A DNA stretch of 64,000 nt from assembly GCF_902859625.1 (NCBI RefSeq), contig NZ_CADIJX010000007.1:124001-188000 (forward strand), written 5' to 3'. The DNA comes from Achromobacter pestifer. GTDB taxonomy: Bacteria; Pseudomonadota; Gammaproteobacteria; Burkholderiales; Burkholderiaceae_B. Shown here one piece after another: positions 1 through 10,458 of the stretch. Every line of letters starts with the position of its first letter. Positions within the stretch are counted from its first letter, which is position 1. Under the pieces are notes generated by a model. The model ran no database searches. It was given only the letters and a program-made list of their open reading frames with translations, and was not told where the DNA came from. The translations under genes were made by a program, and so were the position numbers.

Positions 1-747
1 CGAGAAGCGTTCATCTTTGTAGATGGCAACGTTACGGGCGCGGGCGGCGATGCCGGGCGTGGCGATCTGGTAGTCGATGCGCCACCCGACGTTCTTGGCC
101 CAAGCCTGGCCGCGGTTGCTCCACCACGTGTACTGGTCAGGCCGTTCGTCGATGGTGCGGAACACATCCACAAAGCCGCGCTTGTCGAAGACGTCGGTCA
201 GCCAGGCGCGTTCTTCAGGCAGGAATCCCGAGTTCTTCAGATTGCCCTTCCAGTTCTTCAGGTCGATTTCCTTGTGGGCAATGTTCCAGTCACCGCAAAT
301 GATGAATTCACGGCCGGTGGTCTTGTGCTCATGCATCAGGGCGTCGATCCAGGGGCCGAAGCGGTCCAGGAAGCGGTACTTGGCCTGCTGCCGTTCGTCG
401 CCACTGGACCCTGAGGGCAGGTAGGCGCTGATCACCGACAGGTTTTTCCAGTCGGCGCGGATGATGCGGCCTTCGGGATCGAATTCCTCGCAGTCCAGGC
501 CGATGTTCACGCGCTCGGCGGCGTCGCGCAGGTAGATGCCCACACCGCTGTAGCCTTTCTTGACCGCATGATGGAAGTGGCCGGTGTAGCCGGGCGGATG
601 GCGCAGGTCATCGGTCAGGTCCGCGTCGGCGATCTTGATTTCCTGAAGGCAAAGAACGTCTGCGGCATGTTTTTCCATCCAGGGTTGCAGGCCTTTGCGG
701 AAGGCGGAACGGATGCCGTTGAGATTGATGGACGTGATGCGCAGCAA
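1..747 (-). CDS. xth: Exodeoxyribonuclease III (partial, C-terminus cut by window edge)
   Basis: AP endonuclease/3'-5' exonuclease of base excision repair, ExoIII family (exonuclease-endonuclease-phosphatase fold). The reverse strand reads [19 protein letters not shown] at the N-terminus, then CLQEIK with the metal-binding Glu, a GDWNIAH motif and GWRIDYQ near the end. About 249 codons are visible; the family is about 255-265 residues, so only roughly ten are missing beyond position 1. The start is taken as TTG at 747-745, because the reading begins exactly there with the expected family N-terminus and AGGAG (752-756) lies just upstream; no ATG fits. It diverges from pyrE across about 130 bp. 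Confidence 0.93.
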   Translation of the reverse strand, partial: MLRITSINLNGIRSAFRKGLQPWMEKHAADVLCLQEIKIADADLTDDLRHPPGYTGHFHHAVKKGYSGVGIYLRDAAERVNIGLDCEEFDPEGRIIRADWKNLSVISAYLPSGSSGDERQQAKYRFLDRFGPWIDALMHEHKTTGREFIICGDWNIAHKEIDLKNWKGNLKNSGFLPEERAWLTDVFDKRGFVDVFRTIDERPDQYTWWSNRGQAWAKNVGWRIDYQIATPGIAARARNVAIYKDERFS

Positions 748-878
748 AGCGAGACTCCTGTAGAGCGGCCGCGGGGCCGGAACAATGTCAGGAATTTAAC
801 CGACTCGGCGCCGCGACTCCGGAAAAGCCCCGACACCGGATAAAATGCGGGGGTTTGCCATCTACCGGATCCTCTCGC

Positions 879-1565
879 ATGCCCGCCGCCACCTCTTCCG
901 CCACTTCCCTTGATTTCGTCCGCTTTGCCCTGAACGAAGGCGTGCTGCGCTTTGGCAGTTTCAAGGTCAAATCGGGTCGGATCAGCCCCTATTTCTTCAA
1001 CGCCGGCTTGTTCAACAGCGGCGGCACGGTGGGCAAACTGGCGCAGTTCTACGCCCAGGCGCTGCTGGATTCCGGAGTGGAATTCGACATGCTGTTCGGC
1101 CCGGCGTACAAGGGCATTCCGCTGGCGACCGCGACGGCCGTGGCGTTGGCCAGCCATCCGGCCATGCAAGGCCGCAGCGATGTGCCGTTTGCCTACAACC
1201 GCAAGGAAGCCAAGGACCACGGCGAAGGCGGCACCCTCGTCGGCGCACCCTTGACGGGCAAGGTCGTCATCATCGACGACGTGATCACGGCAGGCACGTC
1301 GGTACGCGAATCCGTGGAGATCATTCGCAACGCGGGCGCTGAGCCCGCCGCCGTGCTGATCGCCATGGACCGCATGGAACGCGCGGGCCCGGACGACGCG
1401 CTGTCGGCGCATTCGGCGGTGCAGGACGTGGCCAAGACCTACGGCATTCCAGTGGTGGCCATTGCCTCGCTGTCGGACATCATGGCGTTGCTGCAAGATG
1501 ATGCGTCCTTCGCTGAAAACCGCGATGCGGTGCAAGCGTATCGGACGAAGTACGGGGTGAAGTAA
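879..1565 (+). CDS. pyrE: Orotate phosphoribosyltransferase
   Basis: Converts orotate and PRPP to orotidine 5'-phosphate in de novo pyrimidine synthesis. With the ATG at 879 the protein has 228 residues, usual for the family. The PRPP-binding motif [13 protein letters not shown] lies at residues 129-141, and the flexible catalytic loop [13 protein letters not shown] at about 106-118. An in-frame TTG at 855 would add eight residues, but no ribosome binding site or family similarity supports it. The gene is convergent with vapC, with about 40 bp between them. Confidence 0.96.
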   Translation: MPAATSSATSLDFVRFALNEGVLRFGSFKVKSGRISPYFFNAGLFNSGGTVGKLAQFYAQALLDSGVEFDMLFGPAYKGIPLATATAVALASHPAMQGRSDVPFAYNRKEAKDHGEGGTLVGAPLTGKVVIIDDVITAGTSVRESVEIIRNAGAEPAAVLIAMDRMERAGPDDALSAHSAVQDVAKTYGIPVVAIASLSDIMALLQDDASFAENRDAVQAYRTKYGVK

Positions 1566-1604
1566 GACTATTGGGCGTGCGGACGGTTCGTCCGCCGCCT
1601 TGCC

Positions 1605-2072
1605 TCAACGGTAGTGGGCCATTGGCTCGGCCAAGCCGTGCGGCCGCCCTAGTACGGTGACGCCGGATGCCCCTGCGGCGTCGGCCAGCTTTCGATCAAA
1701 CGTCGCCAGAAATCCACCGCTTCTCAATGCCAGCTCCAGATAGCTGGCGTCATAGGCAGTCAAAGCGTGCCTGCGCGCCAACTGGTAGATGCGAGGGAGC
1801 CGGAAGGCCGCAGCGCTCAGGTCAGGAAATATCGGCAGCCGGCCCAGAAGCAGATCGAACGAGGCCAGTTGCTCCTGCGTGGCCAGTTGGCTTCGCGCGG
1901 CACGTAGCATGCCGTTCGCGATCTCCAGGTGCCAGATAGGCGGCACCGTATTTTTCGAGTCATGGGCGACTTCAAGCAAATGGTTGGCTAGCAGGCTTTC
2001 CTGGGTATCGGTGCGGCCAAGCATCCAGGCTAGCGTGACAGAGGCGTCCAAGACCAGGTTGATTGCCGTCAT
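1605..2072 (-). CDS. vapC: PIN-domain toxin, VapC family
   Basis: Probable ribonuclease toxin of a type II toxin-antitoxin pair. The 155 residues form one PIN domain with the four acidic metal ligands in the expected places: D9 (LVLDASV), E50 (HLEIANG), D108 (TAYDASY) and D126 (TFDRKL). Its ATG overlaps the stop codon of the upstream gene by four bases (ATGA), the usual translational coupling of toxin to antitoxin. The RNA target cannot be read from the sequence. The site between pyrE and gatB is probably a small accessory insertion. Confidence 0.88.
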   Translation of the reverse strand: MTAINLVLDASVTLAWMLGRTDTQESLLANHLLEVAHDSKNTVPPIWHLEIANGMLRAARSQLATQEQLASFDLLLGRLPIFPDLSAAAFRLPRIYQLARRHALTAYDASYLELALRSGGFLATFDRKLADAAGASGVTVLGRPHGLAEPMAHYR

Positions 2073-2314
2073 TCCCGACCTTCTTCAATCCATGATCGGA
2101 TGACATCGTGCGACACGGCTTGCCCACGCGGGAATAACTTCAATTCCTCGATGGCGTCGTGAGCATCCAGCGTGGTGTCGGGAAGCGTGGGAGTCAGTCT
2201 GGCGCAACGCACGCCATCGATGGTGATGATGAAATGTTGCCCTTTGCTGACGGCCAGCAAGTGCTCCATGAATTGCTCTCGCAACAGCTCATCGCTGATT
2301 TCGATGTACTTCAT
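2069..2314 (-). CDS. vapB: Antitoxin of the VapBC pair (Phd/YefM-like or VapB-like)
   Basis: Small 81-residue protein directly upstream of, and overlapping, the PIN toxin. It starts MKYIEISDELL and has a short beta-rich N-terminal half (FIITIDGVRCARL) that may contact DNA, then an acidic, probably disordered C-terminus (IRSWIEEGRE) that would bind the toxin. The ATG at 2314 is preferred to a TTG at 2332 because GGGAGA stands six bases upstream of it. The antitoxin subfamily is uncertain; the role is inferred mainly from position and size. Confidence 0.78.
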   Translation of the reverse strand: MKYIEISDELLREQFMEHLLAVSKGQHFIITIDGVRCARLTPTLPDTTLDAHDAIEELKLFPRGQAVSHDVIRSWIEEGRE

Positions 2315-2361
2315 GGCCAATCTCCCGATCAAAAAATAGACCTCCCCATTCTTCGCAAAAG

Positions 2362-2392
2362 AAAAAGCCGCGGCAATGTGCCGCGGCTTTTT
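2362..2392 (-). terminator. Intrinsic terminator of gatCAB
   Basis: GCCGCGGC pairs with GCCGCGGC around a five-base loop, flanked by A5 and T5 runs, so it can work on either strand. It lies 26 bp past the gatB stop on the minus strand and separates the Gat operon from vapBC. Confidence 0.9.
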
Positions 2393-2417
2393 ATCAGTCT
2401 GATCCCCGTGGGGACTA

Positions 2418-3875
2418 TCAGTTGTCGAGCTTTTGCTTCAACAGATCGTTGACTTGCTGCGGGTTGGCCTTGCCGCGGGCGGCCTTCATGATCTGGCCCA
2501 CCAGCGAGTTGAACGCCTTCTGCTTGCCAGCCCGGTACTCTTCCACGATGGCCGGGTTGGCGGCCAGCACCTCGTCGATCATGGCGCCGATGGCGCCCGT
2601 GTCGCTGATCTGCTTCAGGCCGCGTGCGTCGATGATGGCATCGGCATCGCCGCCGTTTTCGCCAGCCCACATGGCGCCGAAGACTTCGCGGGCGATCTTG
2701 TTGGACACCGTGCCATCGATGATGCGGGAGATCAGGGCGGCCAGCGCCGGCGCCTGAACGGGCGAATCGGCGATGCTCTTTTCGTCCTTGTTCAAGGCGG
2801 CAGCGACCTCGCCCATGACCCAGTTGGCGGCCAGCTTGGCCTGGCCCGCTGGCAGGGCGTGGGCCACCGCTTCAAAGTAGGCGGCCAGGTCGCGGCTGAC
2901 GGTCAGCTGGGCGGCGTCATAGGCCGGCAGGCCGTATGCCGATTCAAAGCGCGCGCGCTGCGCGGCCGGCAGTTCAGGCATGGCGGCGCGGACCTTGTCC
3001 ACCCAGGCGCTTGAGATCACCAGCGTGGGCAGGTCGGGGTCGGGGAAGTAGCGGTAGTCATGCGCGTCTTCCTTGCTGCGCATGCTGCGGGTTTCGTCGC
3101 GGTCGGCGTCGTACAGGCGCGTTTCCTGGACGACCGTGCCGCCGTCTTCGATCAGCTCGATCTGGCGACGCGCTTCATAGACGATGGCGCGTTCCAGGAA
3201 GCGGAACGAGTTGACGTTCTTGATCTCGGTGCGGGTGCCGAATTCCTTCTGGCCCACCGGTCGCACCGACACGTTGGCGTCGCAGCGGAACGAGCCTTCC
3301 TGCATGTTGCCATCGCAGATGCCAAGCCAGACCACCAGGCTGTGCAGGGCGCGGGCGTACGACACGGCCTCGGCGGCCGAGCGCATTTCGGGCTCGGTCA
3401 CGATTTCCAGCAACGGGGTGCCGGCGCGGTTCAGGTCGATGCCACTGGCGGGCGAGCCGTTGGCCAGGGTGAAGTCGTCGTGCAAGGATTTGCCGGCGTC
3501 TTCTTCCAGGTGGGCGCGTGTCAGGTTGATGGTCTTTTCTTCTTCGCCCACGAAGAACGACAGCGTACCGCCCACGACCACAGGCAGCTCGTACTGGCTG
3601 ATCTGATAGCCCTTGGGCAAGTCGGGATAGAAGTAGTTCTTTCGCGCGAAGACCGAGCGCGGCGCGATGGTCGCGCCGACAGCCAGGCCGAAGCGGATGG
3701 CGCGTTCGGCAGCGCCGTGGTTCATGACCGGCAGGCTACCCGGCAAGGCCAGGTCCACCTCGTTGGCATGGGTATTGGGCGCCGCGCCGAATTCGGTGCT
3801 GCTACCCGAAAATATCTTGGAGTCGGTGGAAAGCTGGGTATGCGTTTCCAGGCCGATGACGATTTCCCAGTTCAT
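2418..3875 (-). CDS. gatB: Aspartyl/glutamyl-tRNA(Asn/Gln) amidotransferase subunit B
   Basis: Kinase-type subunit of GatCAB. It binds misacylated Glu-tRNA(Gln) or Asp-tRNA(Asn), activates the side chain with ATP and receives ammonia from GatA. The 485-residue reading starts [16 protein letters not shown], the family N-terminus, and contains the GatB catalytic cradle ([13 protein letters not shown]) and a C-terminal YqeY-like helical domain (about 340-480) that grips the tRNA. A GTG at 3902 lies inside gatA and is rejected. The ATG is four bases past the gatA stop, so the two genes are probably coupled. Confidence 0.96.
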   Translation of the reverse strand: MNWEIVIGLETHTQLSTDSKIFSGSSTEFGAAPNTHANEVDLALPGSLPVMNHGAAERAIRFGLAVGATIAPRSVFARKNYFYPDLPKGYQISQYELPVVVGGTLSFFVGEEEKTINLTRAHLEEDAGKSLHDDFTLANGSPASGIDLNRAGTPLLEIVTEPEMRSAAEAVSYARALHSLVVWLGICDGNMQEGSFRCDANVSVRPVGQKEFGTRTEIKNVNSFRFLERAIVYEARRQIELIEDGGTVVQETRLYDADRDETRSMRSKEDAHDYRYFPDPDLPTLVISSAWVDKVRAAMPELPAAQRARFESAYGLPAYDAAQLTVSRDLAAYFEAVAHALPAGQAKLAANWVMGEVAAALNKDEKSIADSPVQAPALAALISRIIDGTVSNKIAREVFGAMWAGENGGDADAIIDARGLKQISDTGAIGAMIDEVLAANPAIVEEYRAGKQKAFNSLVGQIMKAARGKANPQQVNDLLKQKLDN

Positions 3876-3879
3876 GTTC

Positions 3880-5418
3880 TCAGCCTTGCTGGACAGGGGC
3901 ACGCGTATGCCAGTCCGTCACTTGTTGGTAGCGGTCGGCGATGGCCAGCAGGCGGCCTTCGTCGAAGTAGTTGCCGATGATTTGCAGGCCGACCGGGCGC
4001 GGGGAGCCAGTGCCGTTGCCGAAGCCGCACGGGATCGACATGGCGGGCAAGCCGGCAAGGCTGACGCCCAGCGTGTAAACGTCGGCCAGCCAGTCGGCGG
4101 TCGGGTCGTCGCGGTTGTCGCCGATGTTCTTGGCGACGGTGGGCGTCACCGGCCCCATGATCACGTCGCACTGCCCGGCGTAGGCGCGCTGGAAATCCTG
4201 CGCGATCAGCCGGCGCAGGCGTTGCGCTTGCAGGTAATAGGCGTCGTAGTAGCCGTGCGACAGCACGTAGGTGCCGATCAGGATGCGGCGCTTGACCTCG
4301 TCGCCGAAGCCTTCGGCGCGCGAGCGGCTGATCATCTCGTTCAGGTCGCCGTACTGCGCGGTGCGATGGCCGTAGCGCACGCCGTCATAGCGCGCCAGGT
4401 TGCTGGACGCTTCCGCGGGGGCGATGACGTAGTAGGCGGGGATGGCCAGTTCGGTGCGCGGCAGCGAGACCGGTACGCGCACGGCGCCCAGCGCCTCGAA
4501 CTGGGCCAACGCGGCTTCGACCGCGGCAGCCACGTCAGGCGCCAGGCCGGCGCCGAAATATTCTTCCGGCACGCCGATGCGCAGGCCCTTCAGGGGCTGG
4601 CTGCCGGCGGCATCGAAGGCCGCCTGGGCCGAGTCGAAGTCGCGGCGGACGCGGCCGGGTTCGTTGACGGCGGCGTCGCACTTTTCCAGGCTGGTGGCGT
4701 CGCGCGGATCAAAGCCGCTGACGACATCCAGCAGTTCAAGCAGGTCGCGGCTGCTGGCGGCCAGCGGGCCGGCCTGGTCCAGGCTGGAGCCGAAGGCCAC
4801 CATGCCGTAGCGCGACACCGTGCCATAGGTCGGTTTGATGCCGCTGACACCGCACAAGGCGGCGGGCTGGCGCACCGAGCCGCCGGTATCAGTGCCGGTG
4901 GCGGCGGCCACGAGGCGCGCAGCCACGGCGGCGGCCGAGCCGCCCGACGATCCACCCGGCACCGCCGCGTGGTCCCAAGGATTCTTCACGGCGCCATAGG
5001 CGGAATTCTCGTTGCCGGAGCCCATGGCGAATTCGTCGCAGTTCAGCTTGCCGATGGACACGGCACCCGCCGCGCCCAGGCGTTCGACGACGGTGGCGTC
5101 GAACGGGCTGACGTAGCCTTCCAGCATCTTGCTGCCGGCGGTGGTGCGCCAGCCGCGGGTCACGAAAGCGTCTTTGTGGGCGATGGGGACACCGGCCAGC
5201 GGGCCGGCCGAACCATCGGCCAGGGCAGCGTCGGCGGCGCGGGCCTGGGCCAGCGTCAATTCAGCGTCAATATGTAAAAAGCAATTCAGGCCGCTGGCCG
5301 CATCGGCAGCCGCCAAGGCGCTTTGAGCCAGCTCGACTGCGCTGACCTGGCGTTGGGCGAGGGCCGCGCGCAAGGCGGCGATCCCCTCGAATTGGGTATG
5401 CAAGGCGGGTTTCGTCAT
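3880..5418 (-). CDS. gatA: Aspartyl/glutamyl-tRNA(Asn/Gln) amidotransferase subunit A
   Basis: Glutaminase subunit of GatCAB, amidase-signature family. It releases ammonia from glutamine for tRNA-dependent amidation. In the 512 residues the Ser-cisSer-Lys triad is visible: K82 (PIAHKDAF), S157 in [14 protein letters not shown], and S181 in [11 protein letters not shown]. It sits between gatC (three-base gap upstream) and gatB (four-base gap downstream), giving the operon order gatC-gatA-gatB. Presence of GatCAB implies that Gln-tRNA or Asn-tRNA, or both, are made by the indirect route. Confidence 0.97.
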   Translation of the reverse strand: MTKPALHTQFEGIAALRAALAQRQVSAVELAQSALAAADAASGLNCFLHIDAELTLAQARAADAALADGSAGPLAGVPIAHKDAFVTRGWRTTAGSKMLEGYVSPFDATVVERLGAAGAVSIGKLNCDEFAMGSGNENSAYGAVKNPWDHAAVPGGSSGGSAAAVAARLVAAATGTDTGGSVRQPAALCGVSGIKPTYGTVSRYGMVAFGSSLDQAGPLAASSRDLLELLDVVSGFDPRDATSLEKCDAAVNEPGRVRRDFDSAQAAFDAAGSQPLKGLRIGVPEEYFGAGLAPDVAAAVEAALAQFEALGAVRVPVSLPRTELAIPAYYVIAPAEASSNLARYDGVRYGHRTAQYGDLNEMISRSRAEGFGDEVKRRILIGTYVLSHGYYDAYYLQAQRLRRLIAQDFQRAYAGQCDVIMGPVTPTVAKNIGDNRDDPTADWLADVYTLGVSLAGLPAMSIPCGFGNGTGSPRPVGLQIIGNYFDEGRLLAIADRYQQVTDWHTRAPVQQG

Positions 5419-5421
5419 GGC

Positions 5422-5730
5422 TCAGTCTAGGACTTTAGGGACCAGGAACAAGCCTTCCTGGGCGTCGGGGGCGTTGGCCAGCAGCGCTTGGCGGCGGGCT
5501 TCCGAGCTGGTCTCGGTGACGGCGTCTTCACGCAGGCGCAGCACAATGTCCTCATGGGCGGACAGGGGGTGGGCCAGGGGTTCGACGCCTTGGGTGTCGA
5601 CGGACTGGAGCCGTTCAATCAGGTGGAGAATGCCGTTAAGCTCGGCCTGCGCAAGCGTGCGCTGGTCGGGGGTCAGTTCGATTCTGGCCAGCCGGGCAAT
5701 GCGGGCCACATCTTTGTCATTGAGCGCCAT
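5422..5730 (-). CDS. gatC: Aspartyl/glutamyl-tRNA(Asn/Gln) amidotransferase subunit C
   Basis: Small 102-residue subunit that wraps round GatA and GatB and stabilises the complex. The N-terminus ALNDKDVARIARLARIEL and the motif GILHLIERLQSVDTQGVEPLAHP (seen as its core, IERLQSVDT and EPLAHP) match the family. It is the first gene of the operon and diverges from mreB. No strong ribosome binding site precedes the ATG. Confidence 0.94.
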   Translation of the reverse strand: MALNDKDVARIARLARIELTPDQRTLAQAELNGILHLIERLQSVDTQGVEPLAHPLSAHEDIVLRLREDAVTETSSEARRQALLANAPDAQEGLFLVPKVLD

Positions 5731-7001
<1,271 letters not shown>

Positions 7002-7085
7002 TCCCGCCCGTGAGCCCGGAGCCCCGCTTTCTTCCGGCTCCGGCCGCGGCGGGGGCTACGGACACGGGCGCCCGGGCTGAAATTC

Positions 7086-7970
7086 ATGCAACGACAAGGG
7101 ACTCCTCCCCTATTCAGGCGCGGCCCACCTGCTGAGGTGCGGCTGGTCATTCTGGTCGTCCTTGCTTTGGCCTTGATCATCATGGATTCGCAATGGCGCA
7201 TGCTCGAACCTGCGCGCCGAGCGATGTCCGTGGCGATTTACCCCTTCCAGCGCGCCGTCATGGCGCCGCGTGACCTGGTTCAGCAAGTCAACGAATGGGT
7301 CAACGCGGCCAATCTCATCCGCAGCGAAAACGAAGCGTTGCAGCGTCAGCGCATCGAACTGGCCCAGGTGGCCAGCCATGCGGCTCAACTGGCCGCTGAA
7401 AACGCACAGTTGCGCCGTTTGCTGGGGGTGACCGACACCGTGGCGCAGTCGGCCGTGGTGGTCGAAGTCATGTATGAACCCACCAACGCCTTCACGCAGC
7501 GGCTGGTGTTCAACAAGGGCAGCAAGGCGGGCTTGGCGCCCGGCATGCCCGTGATCGACGAAGGCGGCGTGGTCGGCCAGATCGTCCGCGTGACGCCGAT
7601 GACCGCCGAAGCCGCCTTGGTGACGGATGAGCAGGTGTCCATTCCTGTCCAGCTGCTGCGCAACGGGCTGCGCCTGATTGCGTTTGGCGGCAATTCGCCG
7701 GGCAAGATGGAAGTCCGTTACCTTGCCGCGAATGCCGACATCAAGGAAGGCGATACTATCGTTACCAGCGGCGTCGGCGGTTTGTTCCCCGCCGGCCTGC
7801 CCGTGGCCAAAGTGACCTCGGTCGAACGCGACACCGCCTCCGGTTTCGCGCGCGCCGTGTGTGAACCGTTGGCCCACCCCGAACGCTATCGCCACTTCCT
7901 GGTATTGCAGGTGGATGTGGCGCGCGCCGAGTCCAACCGTCAGGAGGTCGATTCCGGTGGATCGGACTAA
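7086..7970 (+). CDS. mreC: Rod shape-determining protein MreC
   Basis: Membrane-anchored periplasmic scaffold that links MreB to the peptidoglycan synthases PBP2 and RodA. The 294 residues hold a short basic cytoplasmic tail, one membrane segment (about 20-36, LVILVVLALALIIM), a coiled coil (about 70-115, rich in Glu/Gln/Leu) and the beta-barrel MreC core with GLAPGMPVIDEGGVVG and VTSGVGGLFPAGLPVA. Its last codons overlap mreD by 14 bp. Confidence 0.96.
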   Translation: MQRQGTPPLFRRGPPAEVRLVILVVLALALIIMDSQWRMLEPARRAMSVAIYPFQRAVMAPRDLVQQVNEWVNAANLIRSENEALQRQRIELAQVASHAAQLAAENAQLRRLLGVTDTVAQSAVVVEVMYEPTNAFTQRLVFNKGSKAGLAPGMPVIDEGGVVGQIVRVTPMTAEAALVTDEQVSIPVQLLRNGLRLIAFGGNSPGKMEVRYLAANADIKEGDTIVTSGVGGLFPAGLPVAKVTSVERDTASGFARAVCEPLAHPERYRHFLVLQVDVARAESNRQEVDSGGSD

Positions 7971-8517
7971 TCACTCGCAACCCAGGCGCCGCCTGGGCAC
8001 TCCCAGCAACGTGCATCCTGACCGCCTGTCGGGTCCGGCGCACGGGGTATTTGTTTGGGGCACCCTGATACTGGTGTGGCTGGTGTCCTTGCTGCCGTGG
8101 CGTTTGTGGCAAGGCGCACCCGACGTGCTGCTGCTGATCATCGCGTTTTGGTGCGTGCACGAGCCGCGCCGCGTGGGCCTGTTCACCGCCTTCTTCTTCG
8201 GCCTGCTGATGGACGTGCATGACGCGGGTCCGCTCGGCGAACACGCCTTGTCGTATACGCTGGTCGCCTATGGCGCCGTGGTGCTGCACCGCCGGCTGCA
8301 ACGATTCGACCTCTGGAGCCAGGCGATGCACATGCTGCCTGTGTTCTTCATCGCCCGTTTCGTGACTCAGATCATCCACGCCTGGCTGGCCGGCAAATGG
8401 CCGGGCTGGGACTGGTGCATCAGCGTGGCCATCACCGCCGCCCTGTGGCCGTTGGCGGGCTGGGTCCTGCACTTGCCGCAGCGCGGTGCCGACGACGCCG
8501 AATCCTCCTCCGCCTGA
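7957..8517 (+). CDS. mreD: Rod shape-determining protein MreD
   Basis: Polytopic inner-membrane partner of MreC, 186 residues with about five hydrophobic segments (for example VFVWGTLILVWLVSLLPW and VLLLIIAFWCVHEP). The start is assigned to GTG at 7957: AGGAGG at 7942-7947 is at ideal distance and the in-frame reading further upstream runs through mreC. The family motif FFFGLLMDVHDAGPLGEHAL is present. The overlap with mreC suggests translational coupling. Confidence 0.9.
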   Translation: MDRTNHSQPRRRLGTPSNVHPDRLSGPAHGVFVWGTLILVWLVSLLPWRLWQGAPDVLLLIIAFWCVHEPRRVGLFTAFFFGLLMDVHDAGPLGEHALSYTLVAYGAVVLHRRLQRFDLWSQAMHMLPVFFIARFVTQIIHAWLAGKWPGWDWCISVAITAALWPLAGWVLHLPQRGADDAESSSA

Positions 8518-8532
8518 GGACGGCGTCGCGTC

Positions 8533-10458
8533 ATGTTTGAATTCAAGAAAACCGGCCAGCATCAAAAGCAGCGCTTCCGCCTGCGCGCATGGGTGGGCGG
8601 CGCGTTCGCCCTGGCATGCTTCGGCGTGCTGGTGGGCCGGTTCTGGTACTTGCAGGTCGACCGTTACGAAGGCTTGTCCGAACGCGCCGACCGCAACCGC
8701 ATCGCGGTCGTGCCGATCCCGCCGCGCCGTGGCGAGATCCTGGACCGCAACGGCGAAGTCCTGGCACGCAACTACCGTACCTACACGCTGGAAGTGGTGC
8801 CCGCGCACGCAGGCAACATGAACGATCTGTTCGAGCGCCTGACCGAAGTTGTTTACATCAGCCCCACCGACCAGCGACGCTTCAAGCGCCGCGCGGCGGA
8901 GTCCAGCCGCTACGCCAGCCTGCAATTGCGCAACAACCTGAACGAGACCGAGGCCGCCTGGTTCGCCGCGCACGCCTTCCAGTTTCCGGGCGTCGAGCTG
9001 CGCGCCCGCTGGGTGCGCGAGTACCCGCAGGGCGCGTCGGCCGGGCACGTGGTGGGCTATATCGGCCGCATCGCCGAGGGTGACAACGAAGAACTGGAAC
9101 GCGCGGGCCTGCTGGGCAACTACCGTGGCACCGACGTCATCGGCAAGAAGGGCATCGAGAAAACCTGGGAAGAGCAGCTGCACGGCCGTACCGGTCTGGA
9201 AGAAGTGGAAGTCACCGCCAGCGGGCGCCCCATGCGCACACTGCGGCGGATCGATCCGGTGCCCGGGTCGGACATCATGCTGTCCATCGACCTGGGCTTG
9301 CAGAAGGTGGCCGAAGAAGCCTTTGAAGGTCAGCGCGGCGCGCTCGTCGCGATCGATCCGGATACGGGCGAGGTCCTGGCCTTTGTCTCGCAACCTTCCT
9401 TCGACCCGAATCTGTTCGTGGACGGCATCGACGTGGACAACTGGCGCATGTTGAATGAGTCGCCAGACCATCCGCTGATCAATCGTCCGCTCTACGGCAC
9501 GTATCCGATCGGTTCGACCTACAAGCCCTTCGTGGGCCTGGCCGCCTTGGAACTCGGCAAGCGCCGGGCCACCGACCGCATCTCGGATCCTGGCTATTAC
9601 GAATTCGGGGGCCAGAAATTTCGCAATGCGGGCGGCGCGGCCTACGGCATGACCGACATGCACAAGGCCATCGTGGTGTCGTCCGACACGTATTTCTATT
9701 CGCTCGGCCCCGAGATCGGCGTGAACGCGCTGCATGATTTCACCAAGCAGTTCGGTTTTGGCCAAATCACCGGCATCGACCTGGAAGGCGAAAAACGGGG
9801 CGTGTTGCCGTCCACCGACTGGAAACGGGCGGCCTACAAGGACAAGGACCGCCAGCGTTGGTATGCCGGCGAAACCATTTCCGTCGCGGTGGGGCAGGGC
9901 TACAACGCCTTCACCCTGTTGCAGCTGGCGCAGGGCACGTCCACGCTGGCCAACAACGGCCTGTACCGCCGCCCGCACTTGGTGCATGCGGTGCGCGACC
10001 CCCGCAGCGGCGTGGCCAAGCCCACCGAATCCGTGCCCGACTACCGCATCCCGCTCAAGCAAGCCAACGTGGATGTGATCAAGAATGCGATGGCGGACGT
10101 GGTGCGAGCCGGCACGGCACGCCGCGCGTTCGCCAATGCCCCGTACCAGGCGGCCGGCAAGACCGGTACGGCTCAGGTCTTCAGCCTGCGCGGGGGACAC
10201 TACCGGGCAAGCGCCATCGACGAACGCCTGCGCGATCACGCGCTGTTCATGGGGTTTGCGCCGCTTGAACATCCGCGCATCGCCGTGGCGCTGATCGTCG
10301 AGAATGCCGGCTGGGGCGCCAGCGTGGCCGCGCCTGTCGCGCGCAAGGTGTTCGACTACTGGCTGGCCAAAGACCGGCAGGACAAGATCGTGCGGCCAGA
10401 CCGGGCGGACCCGCTGGCCTCCGTTGAAACCATTACCTCCGACGTGGTGCGCCAATAA
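8533..10458 (+). CDS. mrdA: Penicillin-binding protein 2 (peptidoglycan D,D-transpeptidase)
   Basis: Class B PBP that crosslinks peptidoglycan during elongation, working with RodA. The 641 residues show a cytoplasmic tail, one membrane anchor (about 19-40), the PBP dimer domain with RNRIAVVPIPPRRGEILDRN, and a transpeptidase domain with active-site STYK (S328-K331), SSD in VVSSDTYFYS, and KTGTAQV near 545. It is separated by 15 bp from mreD and overlaps rodA by one base (TAATG). Confidence 0.97.
   Translation: MFEFKKTGQHQKQRFRLRAWVGGAFALACFGVLVGRFWYLQVDRYEGLSERADRNRIAVVPIPPRRGEILDRNGEVLARNYRTYTLEVVPAHAGNMNDLFERLTEVVYISPTDQRRFKRRAAESSRYASLQLRNNLNETEAAWFAAHAFQFPGVELRARWVREYPQGASAGHVVGYIGRIAEGDNEELERAGLLGNYRGTDVIGKKGIEKTWEEQLHGRTGLEEVEVTASGRPMRTLRRIDPVPGSDIMLSIDLGLQKVAEEAFEGQRGALVAIDPDTGEVLAFVSQPSFDPNLFVDGIDVDNWRMLNESPDHPLINRPLYGTYPIGSTYKPFVGLAALELGKRRATDRISDPGYYEFGGQKFRNAGGAAYGMTDMHKAIVVSSDTYFYSLGPEIGVNALHDFTKQFGFGQITGIDLEGEKRGVLPSTDWKRAAYKDKDRQRWYAGETISVAVGQGYNAFTLLQLAQGTSTLANNGLYRRPHLVHAVRDPRSGVAKPTESVPDYRIPLKQANVDVIKNAMADVVRAGTARRAFANAPYQAAGKTGTAQVFSLRGGHYRASAIDERLRDHALFMGFAPLEHPRIAVALIVENAGWGASVAAPVARKVFDYWLAKDRQDKIVRPDRADPLASVETITSDVVRQ

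Noticed and set aside
7762-10455. 897-codon minus-strand frame opposite mrdA
   Set aside because: Antisense shadow caused by high GC; mrdA has all catalytic motifs and operon context.
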